NCBI RefSeq assembly: GCF_009674625.1
Contig: NZ_WKJQ01000001.1
Span: 496,001-560,000 of the forward strand
Length of the DNA stretch: 64,000 nucleotides
Direction: 5' to 3'
Source of the DNA: Haloferax marinum
GTDB taxonomy: Archaea; Halobacteriota; Halobacteria; Halobacteriales; Haloferacaceae
Notes under the pieces: generated by a model
What the model was told of the DNA's origin: nothing
Databases searched by the model: none
What the model saw: the letters and a program-made list of their open reading frames with translations, nothing else
Made by a program: the position numbers and the translations under genes
Shown: piece after piece, positions 1 through 7,867 of the stretch
Layout: each line of letters starts with the position of its first letter
How positions within the stretch are numbered: the first letter of the stretch is position 1

Positions 1-1
1 G

Positions 2-67
2 TTCTTCTTTTCAGGCCTCTTCGTCGGACTCGTGGTTGTGGCGTTGATGTACAATGTGGCTCGGTGA
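2..67 (+). CDS. C-terminal end of a membrane protein (partial)
   Basis: The window opens inside a reading frame that closes with TGA at 65-67. The visible 21 residues are almost entirely hydrophobic (FFFSGLFVGLVVVALMYNVAR), as in a last transmembrane helix followed by a short charged tail. The family cannot be identified from this fragment. Confidence 0.55.
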   Translation, partial: FFFSGLFVGLVVVALMYNVAR

Positions 68-84
68 TAACTTGAGGGCCAGAC

Positions 85-320
85 TCACTCCTCGTCAGTC
101 GGTTCCAGCGGAATTCTCGACGCGCCGATGTCCTCGTAGTCTTTCTCTGACGAGCGTACGTCCATGTCTGGCGTCGCGTGTCGCCGCGTGGAACGCGTCG
201 AACGGTGTCATCCCTTCGTCGGAGTTTGACCCCCTTCAGGACGATTTGTTTCTCTTGTTCGTCTTGCACAGGAACGAGTTCGAGTAAATTCACAACGAGC
301 GAAACGAAGTCGAACTCATC
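85..320 (-). pseudogene. Frameshifted small gene remnant (three frames)
   Basis: Three successive minus-strand frames each read as ordinary acidic haloarchaeal protein and then break. The first (about 320 to 223) reads DEFDFVSLVVNLLELVPVQD and continues to LKGVKL. The second (from about 228 to 164) contains DEGMTPFDAFHAATRDA. The third (165 to 85) is MDVRSSEKDYEDIGASRIPL and ends EPTDEE-stop. The first break lies at a run of five C/G bases (230-234). This suggests one short gene with two frameshifts, either decayed or affected by sequencing error. Its 5' end touches the stop of the upstream metal transporter. The family is not recognised. The alternative is chance coding-like sequence in GC-rich DNA. 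Confidence 0.35.
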
Positions 321-1446
321 CGACCAGAGTCACCCCAATGAGCGTCCCAATGCCGTAGGTGAGTATCGCGGCGGCGAGTCCGATTCCGACCTGTCTGAAC
401 CCCGAGTACAGGACACTCCGCCCCGTCAACAGCGTGATTCCAGCGCCGATTACGAAGAGTGCGAGGGCACTCAGTATCAAACTCGCTCCAATCGCTGTGA
501 AGCCGGTGAGGAGGAAGAACGGGAGGACAGGGACGATTGCACCGAGCGCGAAGAGGACGAACGACGCTCCGGCGGCTTCCCATGCCGACCCGCCAAGTTC
601 CTCCGTGTCGATGCCGAGTTCCTCACGAGCGAGTGTATCGAGGGCGGTTTCCTCGTCACTGACGAGTTGTGCAGCCAACGATTCCGCCTGCTCCGTCGAG
701 AGACCTTTCGCCTCGTAGATGAGCGCTAACTCCCGCTCCTCCTCTTCGGGGATTTCGGCGAGTTCCTCCGCCTCGATGTCAATCTGGCGCTGGTAGAGTT
801 CCCGAGAGCTTTGGACCGAGAGCCACTCGCCCATCGCCATCGACCCCGCACCTGCGATGAGGCCGGCGAGTCCCGTAATCAGAATGGCCCCCGATTCGAG
901 AGCGGCCCCCGCGACACCCATCACGAGACTGAGGTTCGAGACGAGTCCATCGTTCGCCCCGAGCACCGCCGCACGGAGGGCGTTTCCGCTCGTCGCGCGA
1001 TGGCGTCCCTCTAGGCGGGCCAGCACGCCACCTTCGACTCCTCGTCCCGGTACCTCCGCGATGGTCGCTAACAGTCGGTCGTGCGACCGTTCGTCTGCGG
1101 ACAGACCGGTCCCCTTCGCTTCGGGCTGTGCCGTGTACTCTCGACCACCTGCGACTTCCCCTGTTCTCATCGTCGAGAGCACGATTCCGGGGCCGAAGCG
1201 TCGCGCCAACCACGCCAGCGTCCTCGCTCGGATGGTCGGCTTAGGAGTCGATACGGTCACCCCAGCCTCTTCGAGTTTCTCCGCCCAAAAGTCGGCGTGT
1301 CGCGTCTCTGTCTCGGCTAACCGCCGGTAGACTTCGGTGAGTTGGGGGTGAGATTCCGCCTCTGCCATCGCGCGATAGACTGTCGCACTATCGATTTCGT
1401 CTTGCCGATTTTTTCGGTAACGCGCGATGGCTTCCTCGTTCGCCAT
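316..1446 (-). CDS. Erythrin-VIT1/CCC1 family metal transporter (MbfA-like)
   Basis: This 376-aa protein is an N-terminal ferritin-like (erythrin/rubrerythrin) domain, residues 1-65, joined to a VIT1/CCC1 iron/manganese transporter. The N-terminal part has the spaced carboxylates and the ExxRH pattern of a four-helix diiron site (DEIDSATVYRAMAE, ETETRHADFW). The membrane part begins near residue 160 with GANDGLVSNLSLVMG, the VIT1 signature, followed by SMAMGEWLSVQ and a Glu-rich cytoplasmic loop (EIPEEEEREL), then paired helices to the end. Known fusions of this kind (bacterial MbfA) export iron from the cytoplasm and protect against peroxide; that role is inferred here. A TATA-like element lies 25-32 bases upstream. 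Confidence 0.85.
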   Translation of the reverse strand: MANEEAIARYRKNRQDEIDSATVYRAMAEAESHPQLTEVYRRLAETETRHADFWAEKLEEAGVTVSTPKPTIRARTLAWLARRFGPGIVLSTMRTGEVAGGREYTAQPEAKGTGLSADERSHDRLLATIAEVPGRGVEGGVLARLEGRHRATSGNALRAAVLGANDGLVSNLSLVMGVAGAALESGAILITGLAGLIAGAGSMAMGEWLSVQSSRELYQRQIDIEAEELAEIPEEEERELALIYEAKGLSTEQAESLAAQLVSDEETALDTLAREELGIDTEELGGSAWEAAGASFVLFALGAIVPVLPFFLLTGFTAIGASLILSALALFVIGAGITLLTGRSVLYSGFRQVGIGLAAAILTYGIGTLIGVTLVG

Positions 1447-1470
1447 CGTTCGTTACTATTCGTCGGATTG

Positions 1471-1478
1471 TCATATAG
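1471..1478 (-). promoter_or_regulatory. TATA element for the erythrin-VIT1 gene
   Basis: The minus strand reads CTATATGA 25-32 bases before the ATG at 1446, the spacing expected for a leaderless haloarchaeal transcript. Confidence 0.5.
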
Positions 1479-1586
1479 GTGTGTTGAGCAATTCCGCTCG
1501 TCTATCGACTGGTTTTAGCGTTCTGGATCTCGGAACCGGTTTGATTCGACCTCTGTGTAAATCTCGGCGGAGACGCCGCCACGCGG

Positions 1587-2129
1587 TTACCTGTACTTTC
1601 GGTCGTCTTTGAAACTCTCGATGCGGTCGTTCGACTTCCCCCTCGACCCAGCACGATACGCAGTGTCGTCTTTCTGGCGTCCAAATCCGAGTCGTGTGGC
1701 AGTGTCGTGTTTCTTCTCGGGCGACGCCTCTTGAGTTCCCGAACGCTTGATGACCGTCGCGTCTTTACATCTGAAACCGTTCTCCGTCTCGACAACGCTG
1801 AACTCCAACCGGTCACCCGTCTGTAGCGTGTCGGTGTCCACGTCTGAAATGTGCACGAATACATCGACGGTGTCAGTCGTCTCTGCCGTACTCTCGGTGT
1901 CGACATCGGCCGTCGCCACGAACCCGAACCCCCTGTCTTCTTCGAACGAGTGAATTGTTCCTGTCGCCCGTGCGGTGACCTCTCTCGACTGCCCCCGTCG
2001 TTCTCTCCTCTCGTCGCGGGCGGGCGGTTGGGTATCCTCGTCTCCACAGTTCGCGTACTTCTTGTGGTATTCAAAATTCGTCTTCGCAGAGAACCGTTTC
2101 CCACACGTCTCACACCTGACACTAGCCAT
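1587..2129 (-). CDS. Zinc-finger plus cold-shock domain protein
   Basis: This 180-aa protein starts at ATG 2129 (MASVRC); an in-frame ATG 12 codons earlier lies inside the AT-rich promoter and is unlikely. Residues 6-28 hold a C-x2-C-x12-H-x5-C zinc finger. Residues 52-127 are a cold-shock (OB-fold) domain with RNP1 GFGFV (67-71) and RNP2 VDVFVHIS (88-95), widened by an acidic Thr/Glu loop. The tail is basic. Cold-shock domains bind single-stranded RNA or DNA; the added zinc finger suggests a nucleic-acid chaperone or regulator. It is transcribed alone. Confidence 0.8.
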   Translation of the reverse strand: MASVRCETCGKRFSAKTNFEYHKKYANCGDEDTQPPARDERRERRGQSREVTARATGTIHSFEEDRGFGFVATADVDTESTAETTDTVDVFVHISDVDTDTLQTGDRLEFSVVETENGFRCKDATVIKRSGTQEASPEKKHDTATRLGFGRQKDDTAYRAGSRGKSNDRIESFKDDRKYR

Positions 2130-2137
2130 GTTAGTGT

Positions 2138-2163
2138 AAATATCAAGATATATTATATAAATC
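2138..2163 (-). promoter_or_regulatory. AT-rich promoter of the zinc-finger/cold-shock gene
   Basis: A 26-base stretch made almost only of A and T (TATATAATATATC on the minus strand) sits 10-35 bases before the ATG. It contains several overlapping TATA candidates, so the exact element is unclear. Confidence 0.5.
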
Positions 2164-2255
2164 ATACTGTCGGTGTGGTTCTTGGGAACCGTTCGTCAGT
2201 CGTGGAAACAGTTCAAACTGTAACTCTCGTTACCGAGCAAAGATAGAAGTCATAG

Positions 2256-2753
2256 ATGCGACTGGTGACAGACGACGTTCACCACATGATGCTCACCGAA
2301 GCAACCGAAGACGACATCGGTGTCCTCGTCGAGTACTGGTACGACCTCGCGTCCGAGACGGAACGGTATTCGGAGTTCAACGAACTCGTGTACGACGGCG
2401 TCGACGACGTTCCCAAAGCGGGCTTCGAGACCCACTTCGACAGCGACGACATCGCTGACTACCTCGTCGAAGAAGCGGACGAGTCCATCGGGTTCGTCAC
2501 GCTCCGAGACGGCGAACATCCGTCGAGAGAGTACGAGCGCTACAAGTCGATCGTGAACCTGTTCATCGTGGAGGACTATCGGAACCAAGGCTACGGTGGA
2601 GCAGTCGTCGCGGCGGTGAAAGAACTCGCCCGCGAGGACGGGTGTGACCACCTCAAAGTCTCCTGTGAGTGGGAAAACCACGACGCACGCCGGTTCTACG
2701 AAGACACTGACTTCGAAGAAAAACAGGTCACGTTCGTCCAAGCAATCGAGTGA
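2256..2753 (+). CDS. GNAT family N-acetyltransferase
   Basis: This 165-aa protein has the GCN5-related acetyltransferase core. Motif A, which binds the acetyl-CoA pyrophosphate, is VEDYRNQGYGGAVV (residues 105-118) with the Q/R-x-x-G-x-G pattern. The C-terminal NHDARRFYED element (141-150) is typical of motif B. The first 70 residues are acidic and would form the variable substrate-binding part, so the substrate cannot be predicted. Starts at codons 11 or 12 are possible. It faces the CPBP protease gene across a repeat-rich gap. Confidence 0.8.
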   Translation: MRLVTDDVHHMMLTEATEDDIGVLVEYWYDLASETERYSEFNELVYDGVDDVPKAGFETHFDSDDIADYLVEEADESIGFVTLRDGEHPSREYERYKSIVNLFIVEDYRNQGYGGAVVAAVKELAREDGCDHLKVSCEWENHDARRFYEDTDFEEKQVTFVQAIE

Positions 2754-2756
2754 CAA

Positions 2757-2818
2757 CGACAGGAGACGGTGCGGCAGGAGGTGCGACGGGAAACGGTGAG
2801 GCAGGAGACGGTGTCGAA
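2757..2818. repeat. Degenerate GC-rich direct repeat between convergent genes
   Basis: The gap between the GNAT stop and the CPBP protease stop is built of repeated CAGGAG(A/G)CGGTG-like words. CAGGAGACGGTG occurs twice, with degenerate copies between, at about 15-18 base spacing. No coding or RNA signal was seen. Confidence 0.55.
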
Positions 2819-2819
2819 C

Positions 2820-3641
2820 CTAACTCGGCGATATATCGTCGCCACCCCGTACCAACCGCTCTCGTCCCCAGTAGACGGCGACGGCAATCGTACTCACTGC
2901 GAGAAGCGCCACGAACGTGAGACTCGCGGGGTCGGAGTCGAGGATGGGGAACATCGCCTGCGACCAGTTGAACGACGCGTGAAACAGCAGTGCAGGGAGA
3001 AGGCTTCGGTTCGTGTTGTTGTACACCCACGTCAACAGGACCGAAAAGAGCGTAATCGAGACGGCGAATCCGAGGAACGGGTTTTGGTAGTAAATCGTCT
3101 CGCTGGGGATGTAGAACAGCGGAACGTGCCAGATGGCCCAGGTGAGTCCGATGATGACGCCGCTTACGACTGCGCCGAAGCGTTCTTGCAGCGCGTCGAG
3201 GAGGTAGCCTCGCCAGCCAAACTCCTCCTGAATCGGGCCGCCGAGAAGCAAGATGAACACGAACGCGATGGGAAGCACGAGCAGGTTTCCGGCCCACGGA
3301 AACGACGGGGTGGTGTCGGTGGCGACCGCGACGGCGAGCGACGCGAACACGACGACGGGTGCGAACAGAAGCGCGACGCCCACCCACCGCTTCGGATAGT
3401 CGAGTTGGAGTGCTCGGCCAGCGAGTCGTTTGGCACCCTGAAGACCGTCAGCGTAGACGACGAGAACGAACGCAGCAATCGTCGGTCCGAATGCACCGAG
3501 TTCTGGGAGGAGTGGAAAACTCTCGATGTATCCCTCGGAGACGAGCGCTCGTGGTACCCAGAATACCCACGACCACCCGAACGTCAGTAGTAAAAACACA
3601 GCGACTGCTCGCCAAGTGGTCGACCGACTTCGAGAAGCCAT
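2820..3641 (-). CDS. CPBP family intramembrane glutamic endopeptidase
   Basis: This 273-aa membrane protein belongs to the CAAX protease/bacteriocin-processing (Abi, CPBP) family. The family's motif 1 is QEEFGWRGYLL (138-148: E139, E140, R144), motif 2 is WAIWHVPLF with H172, and the third region is HASFN (221-225). About eight hydrophobic segments surround these. The family includes Rce1-type prenyl-protein proteases and bacteriocin immunity proteins; the substrate here is unknown. The start at MASRSR is preferred over an ATG 18 bases upstream because a TATA-like element lies 25-31 bases before it. Confidence 0.85.
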   Translation of the reverse strand: MASRSRSTTWRAVAVFLLLTFGWSWVFWVPRALVSEGYIESFPLLPELGAFGPTIAAFVLVVYADGLQGAKRLAGRALQLDYPKRWVGVALLFAPVVVFASLAVAVATDTTPSFPWAGNLLVLPIAFVFILLLGGPIQEEFGWRGYLLDALQERFGAVVSGVIIGLTWAIWHVPLFYIPSETIYYQNPFLGFAVSITLFSVLLTWVYNNTNRSLLPALLFHASFNWSQAMFPILDSDPASLTFVALLAVSTIAVAVYWGRERLVRGGDDISPS

Positions 3642-3665
3642 GATGATTGATACGTTCATCTGTAC

Positions 3666-3672
3666 GATAATA
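3666..3672 (-). promoter_or_regulatory. TATA element for the CPBP protease gene
   Basis: TATTATC on the minus strand, 25-31 bases before ATG 3641. The remaining divergent spacer (3673-4012) holds no recognisable gene; it must also carry the promoter of the plus-strand Tat protein. Confidence 0.45.
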
Positions 3673-4012
3673 CTTCCCGACGACCGGAGCGGTTTCTGCG
3701 GTCTCTCACGCTCTCACTCTCGGTTCCCTCTCGGTATCGGTGTGGTTTACGCTCGCTTTCGGGGTCCTCACGGAGTCGTTCTGACTCGTTCTGTCGAATC
3801 GCCCGGAATTTCTACAGGCGATGCAGAACGTCTGGATTTCGGTCGAGACTGGTGAAATTGGTACAGTTTCGGGTGACAATTAAAACGGACTCTATGCAGA
3901 ACTGACCAAGAAGTTGGCAAATACCTATTGTCTTTCTTGGCCTCTTTTCAGTCCAGTCAACGGGTGACAGAACGGACGCTGTCCGACTCGTTGATTGGGT
4001 AGGTAACTGAAA

Positions 4013-4558
4013 ATGACCACCGAAAAACAACACAACAGCCCGACTCGCCGCAGGTTCTTGCGGACGACGGGACTCGTTGCAGGTGCGCTCGCGCTCGGAG
4101 TCACTGCAACTGGAAGCGCAGCAGCGGTCCAGACAGCGAACGGTTGGTACGAAGGAGAAGAAATCTACTACATCAACCACGGTATCGAAGAAGGCGTTAC
4201 AGAACGCGGCGAAAACGACATCTACCTCATCGGAGGAGACCGGAAGTTCCAGGCACAAGTCGTCGAGTTCGTCCCCGGTGAACGCGGCTACTCACCCCAC
4301 TGGAACGTCAACCTAGTCCAGACGGCACCGGGAGTGACGGTCAGCGATATACTCGCTTCCGAGTACGCCTCGAGCCACTACCCAGAGGCACTCTTCGACG
4401 ACGTCGAGGATATTCTCGGAGCACAAGACGCTGGGCTCGTCACCATCACCAAACCAGGTGTCGTAGTGCTCTGCCCCATCGTTCCCGAAAAAGCGGCGGA
4501 AGCCCCCGGTAACGACGAACTACCGGAAGTGTTCGAGCCGTGGGAGGAGACGTTCTAA
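4013..4558 (+). CDS. Tat-exported protein of unknown function
   Basis: This 181-aa protein has a clear twin-arginine signal: TRRRFLRTTG (11-20), a hydrophobic stretch to about residue 35, then a small-residue cleavage region (TGSAAAVQT). The mature part is acidic and globular and lacks a lipobox, so it is probably released or wall-associated. It ends in an acidic tail (EVFEPWEETF). The family is not recognised beyond secreted haloarchaeal proteins. A T-run follows 30 bases after the stop. Confidence 0.8.
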   Translation: MTTEKQHNSPTRRRFLRTTGLVAGALALGVTATGSAAAVQTANGWYEGEEIYYINHGIEEGVTERGENDIYLIGGDRKFQAQVVEFVPGERGYSPHWNVNLVQTAPGVTVSDILASEYASSHYPEALFDDVEDILGAQDAGLVTITKPGVVVLCPIVPEKAAEAPGNDELPEVFEPWEETF

Positions 4559-4587
4559 TCCCGAAACGATTCGCCATACTACGGCTG

Positions 4588-4593
4588 TTTTTT
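4588..4593 (+). terminator. T-run terminator
   Basis: Six T residues (CTGTTTTTTGCG) 30 bases after the Tat-protein stop, typical of archaeal oligo-T termination. Confidence 0.5.
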
Positions 4594-4654
4594 GCGCGTT
4601 CTGACCCAGCTACCGGCATCGAGACGACCGACTCGTGCCCACGTATCAACCGCC

Positions 4655-4663
4655 GATATTTCC
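4655..4663 (+). promoter_or_regulatory. TATA-like element for OsmC gene 1
   Basis: CGATATTTC lies 31-39 bases before ATG 4694 and supports the short start chosen for that gene. Confidence 0.4.
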
Positions 4664-4693
4664 TTACTGGTGGAACCCGATACTACGTGTGGA

Positions 4694-5122
4694 ATGCCCA
4701 TTAGACAAGCTGAAACGACGTGGCAAGGTGGAAAAGACGGGAGTGGCGACTTCACGACCGAGAGCGGGTTAGTCGAAGGGACGCTGTCGTTCCCGACTCG
4801 GTTCGAAGAAGAACCCGGAACGAATCCTGAAGAACTCATCGGCGCGGCGCACTCTGGGTGTTTCTGCATGCAACTGACAGCGCTCCTCGAAGGTGAGGGC
4901 TACACAGCGACCCAACTCCACACCGAAGCGGACGTTCACCTCCGCCCTGCGGATGGTGGTGGCTTCGAGATTCCGAAAATCGACCTGACGCTGGAAGCCG
5001 ACATCCCCGACATCGACGAGGAGACCTTCGAAGAAATCGCTCAGCAAGCGAAGGAAACCTGCCCAGTTTCGAAAGCGCTGGCCGGCCCCGAAATCACGCT
5101 CGACGCGACACTGCTGAGCTAA
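4694..5122 (+). CDS. OsmC family peroxiredoxin-like protein
   Basis: This 142-aa protein matches OsmC/Ohr peroxidases in length and motifs. The peroxidatic Cys is in AAHSGCF (C56), with a nearby C58, and the resolving Cys is in ETCPVSKAL (C123). Glu47 and Arg36 fit the usual activating residues. Such proteins reduce organic hydroperoxides with thiols. The start at MPIRQAETTW is chosen because upstream codons read unlike protein and a TATA-like element fits this ATG. A second, more divergent OsmC gene lies at 38468. Confidence 0.88.
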   Translation: MPIRQAETTWQGGKDGSGDFTTESGLVEGTLSFPTRFEEEPGTNPEELIGAAHSGCFCMQLTALLEGEGYTATQLHTEADVHLRPADGGGFEIPKIDLTLEADIPDIDEETFEEIAQQAKETCPVSKALAGPEITLDATLLS

Positions 5123-5135
5123 CTCCGACCCGTCA

Positions 5136-5141
5136 TTTTTT
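5136..5141 (+). terminator. T-run terminator
   Basis: Six T residues (GTCATTTTTTCAG) 14 bases after the OsmC stop. Confidence 0.5.
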
Positions 5142-5240
5142 CAGACACCAGTTCACCCGAGCGGCCAGTGTACGACTTCTACTCGTCTTTCGAAGCTGTG
5201 GGCCCAGAGTCACCACCGTGTTTCGACAGGACACGGCCAC

Positions 5241-6047
5241 TCAGCGATGTGATTCGAACCACTCGACCGCAAACTCGACCAGTTCGGGTTGGCTGCCGTA
5301 CGTGGCAGTCGCTGCACCGACTGTCCCTTCGGTGAGTCCGACCTCGGATTCGAAATCGGCACCGAGTGCGTCGAAGTCGTCGGAGTCGATTTCGATATCT
5401 TCGTACTCGACCACGACTCGCTCGCCGTCTCGGAGCAGCGGTGCGGCCGAGTGGGTGTGTTCTTTCTCGACGTCGGCGCGATACTCCGCGAGGTGAAGTG
5501 AGGTGTTTCTGTCGTGGCCGACGCCGAGGAGTAACACATCACCGTCTCTGTCGTAGACACGGGCGAGTGGGGAGTTCTCTCCGAGTCCGTAGTCCAGTTC
5601 GTGTCCCCCGACGACTTCGTCGGCCCCTGCGCCCCACGCGGCGAACGAGAGTGACGGGTGTTCGCTCCGGAGGACGTCAGGATAGGTTCGGAAGCATTCA
5701 GCTATCGCTCCCATCCCACGTGTGGGCGTCACCTCTGGTCGGAACGGCGGCATCTCGTCACGAATCGGTTGAATCCAGTCGTCGGGAACCGGTGGATTCT
5801 CCCACCCTTCGGGGTCGGTGAACTGTCCGCTGTGGGTCGGCATGACGAGCGTTCCCTCCGGGGTGAGGACCTCCTGAAGGGCGTCGACGACTGCTTGCGG
5901 ACCGCCCGCGACCCAGCCGAGCGAACTGAGAGACGAGTGGACGAGGAGGGTGTCGCCCGCGTCGATACCGAGCGAACGGAAATCCGATGCGAGCGAGGCG
6001 ACGGTCCCCGGTTCGTCGACTGCCTCGATGGCGTCTGCTTCTGTCAT
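5241..6047 (-). CDS. AAC(3) family aminoglycoside N3-acetyltransferase
   Basis: This 268-aa protein (start MTEADAIEAV) carries the conserved blocks of the aminoglycoside 3-N-acetyltransferase family: LLVHSSLSSLGWVAGG, GTLVMPTHSGQF, TPTRGMGAIAECF and the SEHPSLSFAAWG block with the family's His. The length is normal for the family. Archaeal members are widespread and probably acetylate a small amine other than an antibiotic, so a resistance role should not be assumed. Longer in-frame starts exist upstream, but their sequence is not protein-like. Confidence 0.85.
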   Translation of the reverse strand: MTEADAIEAVDEPGTVASLASDFRSLGIDAGDTLLVHSSLSSLGWVAGGPQAVVDALQEVLTPEGTLVMPTHSGQFTDPEGWENPPVPDDWIQPIRDEMPPFRPEVTPTRGMGAIAECFRTYPDVLRSEHPSLSFAAWGAGADEVVGGHELDYGLGENSPLARVYDRDGDVLLLGVGHDRNTSLHLAEYRADVEKEHTHSAAPLLRDGERVVVEYEDIEIDSDDFDALGADFESEVGLTEGTVGAATATYGSQPELVEFAVEWFESHR

Positions 6048-6179
6048 GTGATAGTTGTCTGAACAAGTCGACATCAGTATTGGCTTCGTGAACCGCCAAG
6101 AGACATCCTTCCCACACACTGTCCCGGCCGAAAAAACGAACGCAACCACGGTTCGTGGCCGCGCCAATATGCTCGTGAC

Positions 6180-6596
6180 CTACGCTTCGAACACGCGGAG
6201 CATCGCCGCCGTATCTGTGCTGTTGACGCACTTCGTTATCTTGCCGTCTTTCATGTCACAGATGTGTGCGAACGAGACGTCGAATCGGTTGCCCGATTCT
6301 CTGTCTTTCCCGCGGAACCGCCCGACACCGACGACGGTATCCCCGCCGTCGATGAACCGTTCGGGCTCAACTGAGAGGTCCTCGAACGTCGCCATCGTCT
6401 CCATGAAGATGTCGTTCAAGACTGCGTCCGGGCCGATGTGCGACCCTGGACTCGGAGCACCGTCCGGTTCAATCCACTCGATGTCTTCGGAAAACACCGA
6501 CAGTACGGCGTCGATATCTCCTCGGTTGTACGCTTCGTACGCACTCTCGAGTATCTCGACGTTCGTTCCCGTGCCAATTGCTACCACTTGTCTCAC
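6180..6596 (-). CDS. SnoaL-like / nuclear transport factor 2-fold protein
   Basis: A protein of about 138 aa. EILESAYEAYNRGDIDAVLS and EDIEWIEPDG form the N-terminal helix-strand pattern of the SnoaL/ketosteroid isomerase-like fold, and the later FDVSFAHICDMKDGKITKC gives the paired C-terminal strands. The fold makes small cone-shaped enzymes or binding proteins; no catalytic residue can be assigned. The start is uncertain. GTG at 6596 is taken; another GTG lies at 6587, and an ATG at 6683 gives an unlikely N-terminus. Confidence 0.7.
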   Translation of the reverse strand: MRQVVAIGTGTNVEILESAYEAYNRGDIDAVLSVFSEDIEWIEPDGAPSPGSHIGPDAVLNDIFMETMATFEDLSVEPERFIDGGDTVVGVGRFRGKDRESGNRFDVSFAHICDMKDGKITKCVNSTDTAAMLRVFEA

Positions 6597-6759
6597 CCCA
6601 TGTTGTCCTACGAACTCTGAGGAGATAGCGTTAGTACGACGTATGATAGCATTGCAATCTCCGATTGGCGGCCACGTGTCCACGGACTGGTGCGAACCCG
6701 CCCCGGTAGACGGTCAGGGAACCGAAACACGAATGTGACGGTGGTGTGTCACGACTCGC

Positions 6760-6996
6760 ATGAGTGACCTTTCTGCTCGCGAGGCGCTCCGCTATGCCAC
6801 CGAAGATAGTATGCTTGCCCTCTACGGCGTCGTCTTCAGTGGATGGGTGCTCCTCACTGTCGCGGGGGTGGGACTCACCGCGGGGGGTATCGCGTTCGTC
6901 TTCGGCCTTCTCTCGGTTCTCGCTGGTGTGCTCGCGCTACTCGCAGGTGGTGTCGCTATCGTATATAAAATCCTGGCCGATAGTCGAGCGGTGTGA
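6760..6996 (+). CDS. Small two-helix membrane protein
   Basis: This 78-aa protein has a short charged N-terminus (SDLSAREALRYATEDS) followed by two hydrophobic helices, about residues 21-45 and 48-70, joined by a Gly-rich turn, then a basic end (ADSRAV). No family is recognised. Codon use is typical of the window, and it sits alone between two minus-strand genes. Confidence 0.65.
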   Translation: MSDLSAREALRYATEDSMLALYGVVFSGWVLLTVAGVGLTAGGIAFVFGLLSVLAGVLALLAGGVAIVYKILADSRAV

Positions 6997-7010
6997 CCGC
7001 CTGACCCGGT

Positions 7011-7799
7011 TCAGAGATACGTCTCGGCCAGCGCGTCGAGCGCTTCGTGGTGGTGTGTCGTGTGTGGCGCGGTGAGCGGTGAGACCGACACCTTTCCTTC
7101 GACCACGGCGCGTCGGTCCGTCCCCTCGGGGTCGGGGATGTCGCCGGTCGCCATTCGTTCCCAGACTCTGTCGTGCAGTCGGACGCTCCCGTCGTCGTAG
7201 GTCGCGGTCATGTCGTACAGTTCCGAGGGGTACGTCACTTCCATGTCGGCGGGTTCGCCGTCTTCGGTGGGCATCGGCGCGTTGACGTTCAGATAGTCAC
7301 ACTGCTCGAAGACACCGGCAGCTTCGGCGTGTTCGACGAGATAGGACGCGGCGTGTGTCGCCTCGCGGTAGTCTCGCGGGTCGGTGGCTTTCTGGTGCCA
7401 CGGAACGTCGCCACCGGGCGGGACGTACATCGAGAGCGCGATAGCGGGGACGTCGAAGAAGGCGGCCTCGACGGCGGCGCTGACGGTGCCAGACCGACCG
7501 AGGACGTACGCACCGATGTTCGCCCCTTTGTTGATGCCCGAGACGACCATATCCACGTCGGGACAGAGGGCTTCGAGGCCGGCGACCGTACAGTCTGCGG
7601 GCGTCCCGTTCAGTGCGTACCCGAGTTCGTGTTCGGTGACCACGGCGTCGGTCGACATCTTTCGACCGACGGCGCTCTGGTCTGTGGCGGGCGCGACGGC
7701 CGTCACGTCTGCGAACACCGAGAGGGCGTCGTAGAGTGCGCGGAATCCGACGCTCTCGATGCCGTCGTCGTTCGTGAGGAGGATAGAACGTTCGCTCAT
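7011..7799 (-). CDS. surE: 5'/3'-nucleotidase SurE
   Basis: This 262-aa protein is a SurE metal-dependent nucleoside monophosphatase. It starts MSERSILLTNDDG, with the metal-binding Asp pair D11-D12, then VAPATDQSAVGRKMS and the SGINKGANIG loop supplying Asn. SurE removes phosphate from nucleoside 5'/3'-monophosphates in the cytoplasm. Reading frame upstream of ATG 7799 continues into the neighbour's territory but is not protein-like. It lies 68 bases downstream of the Rsm22-type gene on the same strand and may be co-transcribed. Confidence 0.93.
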   Translation of the reverse strand: MSERSILLTNDDGIESVGFRALYDALSVFADVTAVAPATDQSAVGRKMSTDAVVTEHELGYALNGTPADCTVAGLEALCPDVDMVVSGINKGANIGAYVLGRSGTVSAAVEAAFFDVPAIALSMYVPPGGDVPWHQKATDPRDYREATHAASYLVEHAEAAGVFEQCDYLNVNAPMPTEDGEPADMEVTYPSELYDMTATYDDGSVRLHDRVWERMATGDIPDPEGTDRRAVVEGKVSVSPLTAPHTTHHHEALDALAETYL

Positions 7800-7867
7800 G
7801 GTAGCGACTGCGGAGGGAATGCGCAAAAATCCACCCGTCGGTTCGGTGTCGCCGGGGAGTCGGAAGA

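Noticed and set aside
2250..2756. 168-codon frame exactly opposite the GNAT gene
   Set aside because: No family pattern; the plus-strand frame has the acetyltransferase motifs.
5246..5275. tRNA T-arm-like TGATTCGAACCACTCG
   Set aside because: It lies inside the AAC(3) gene and encodes its C-terminus; no acceptor or anticodon arms can be formed around it.
5241..6047. Antibiotic-resistance gene
   Set aside because: AAC(3)-family genes are common in archaeal chromosomes, where aminoglycosides have little effect; no mobile context is present.
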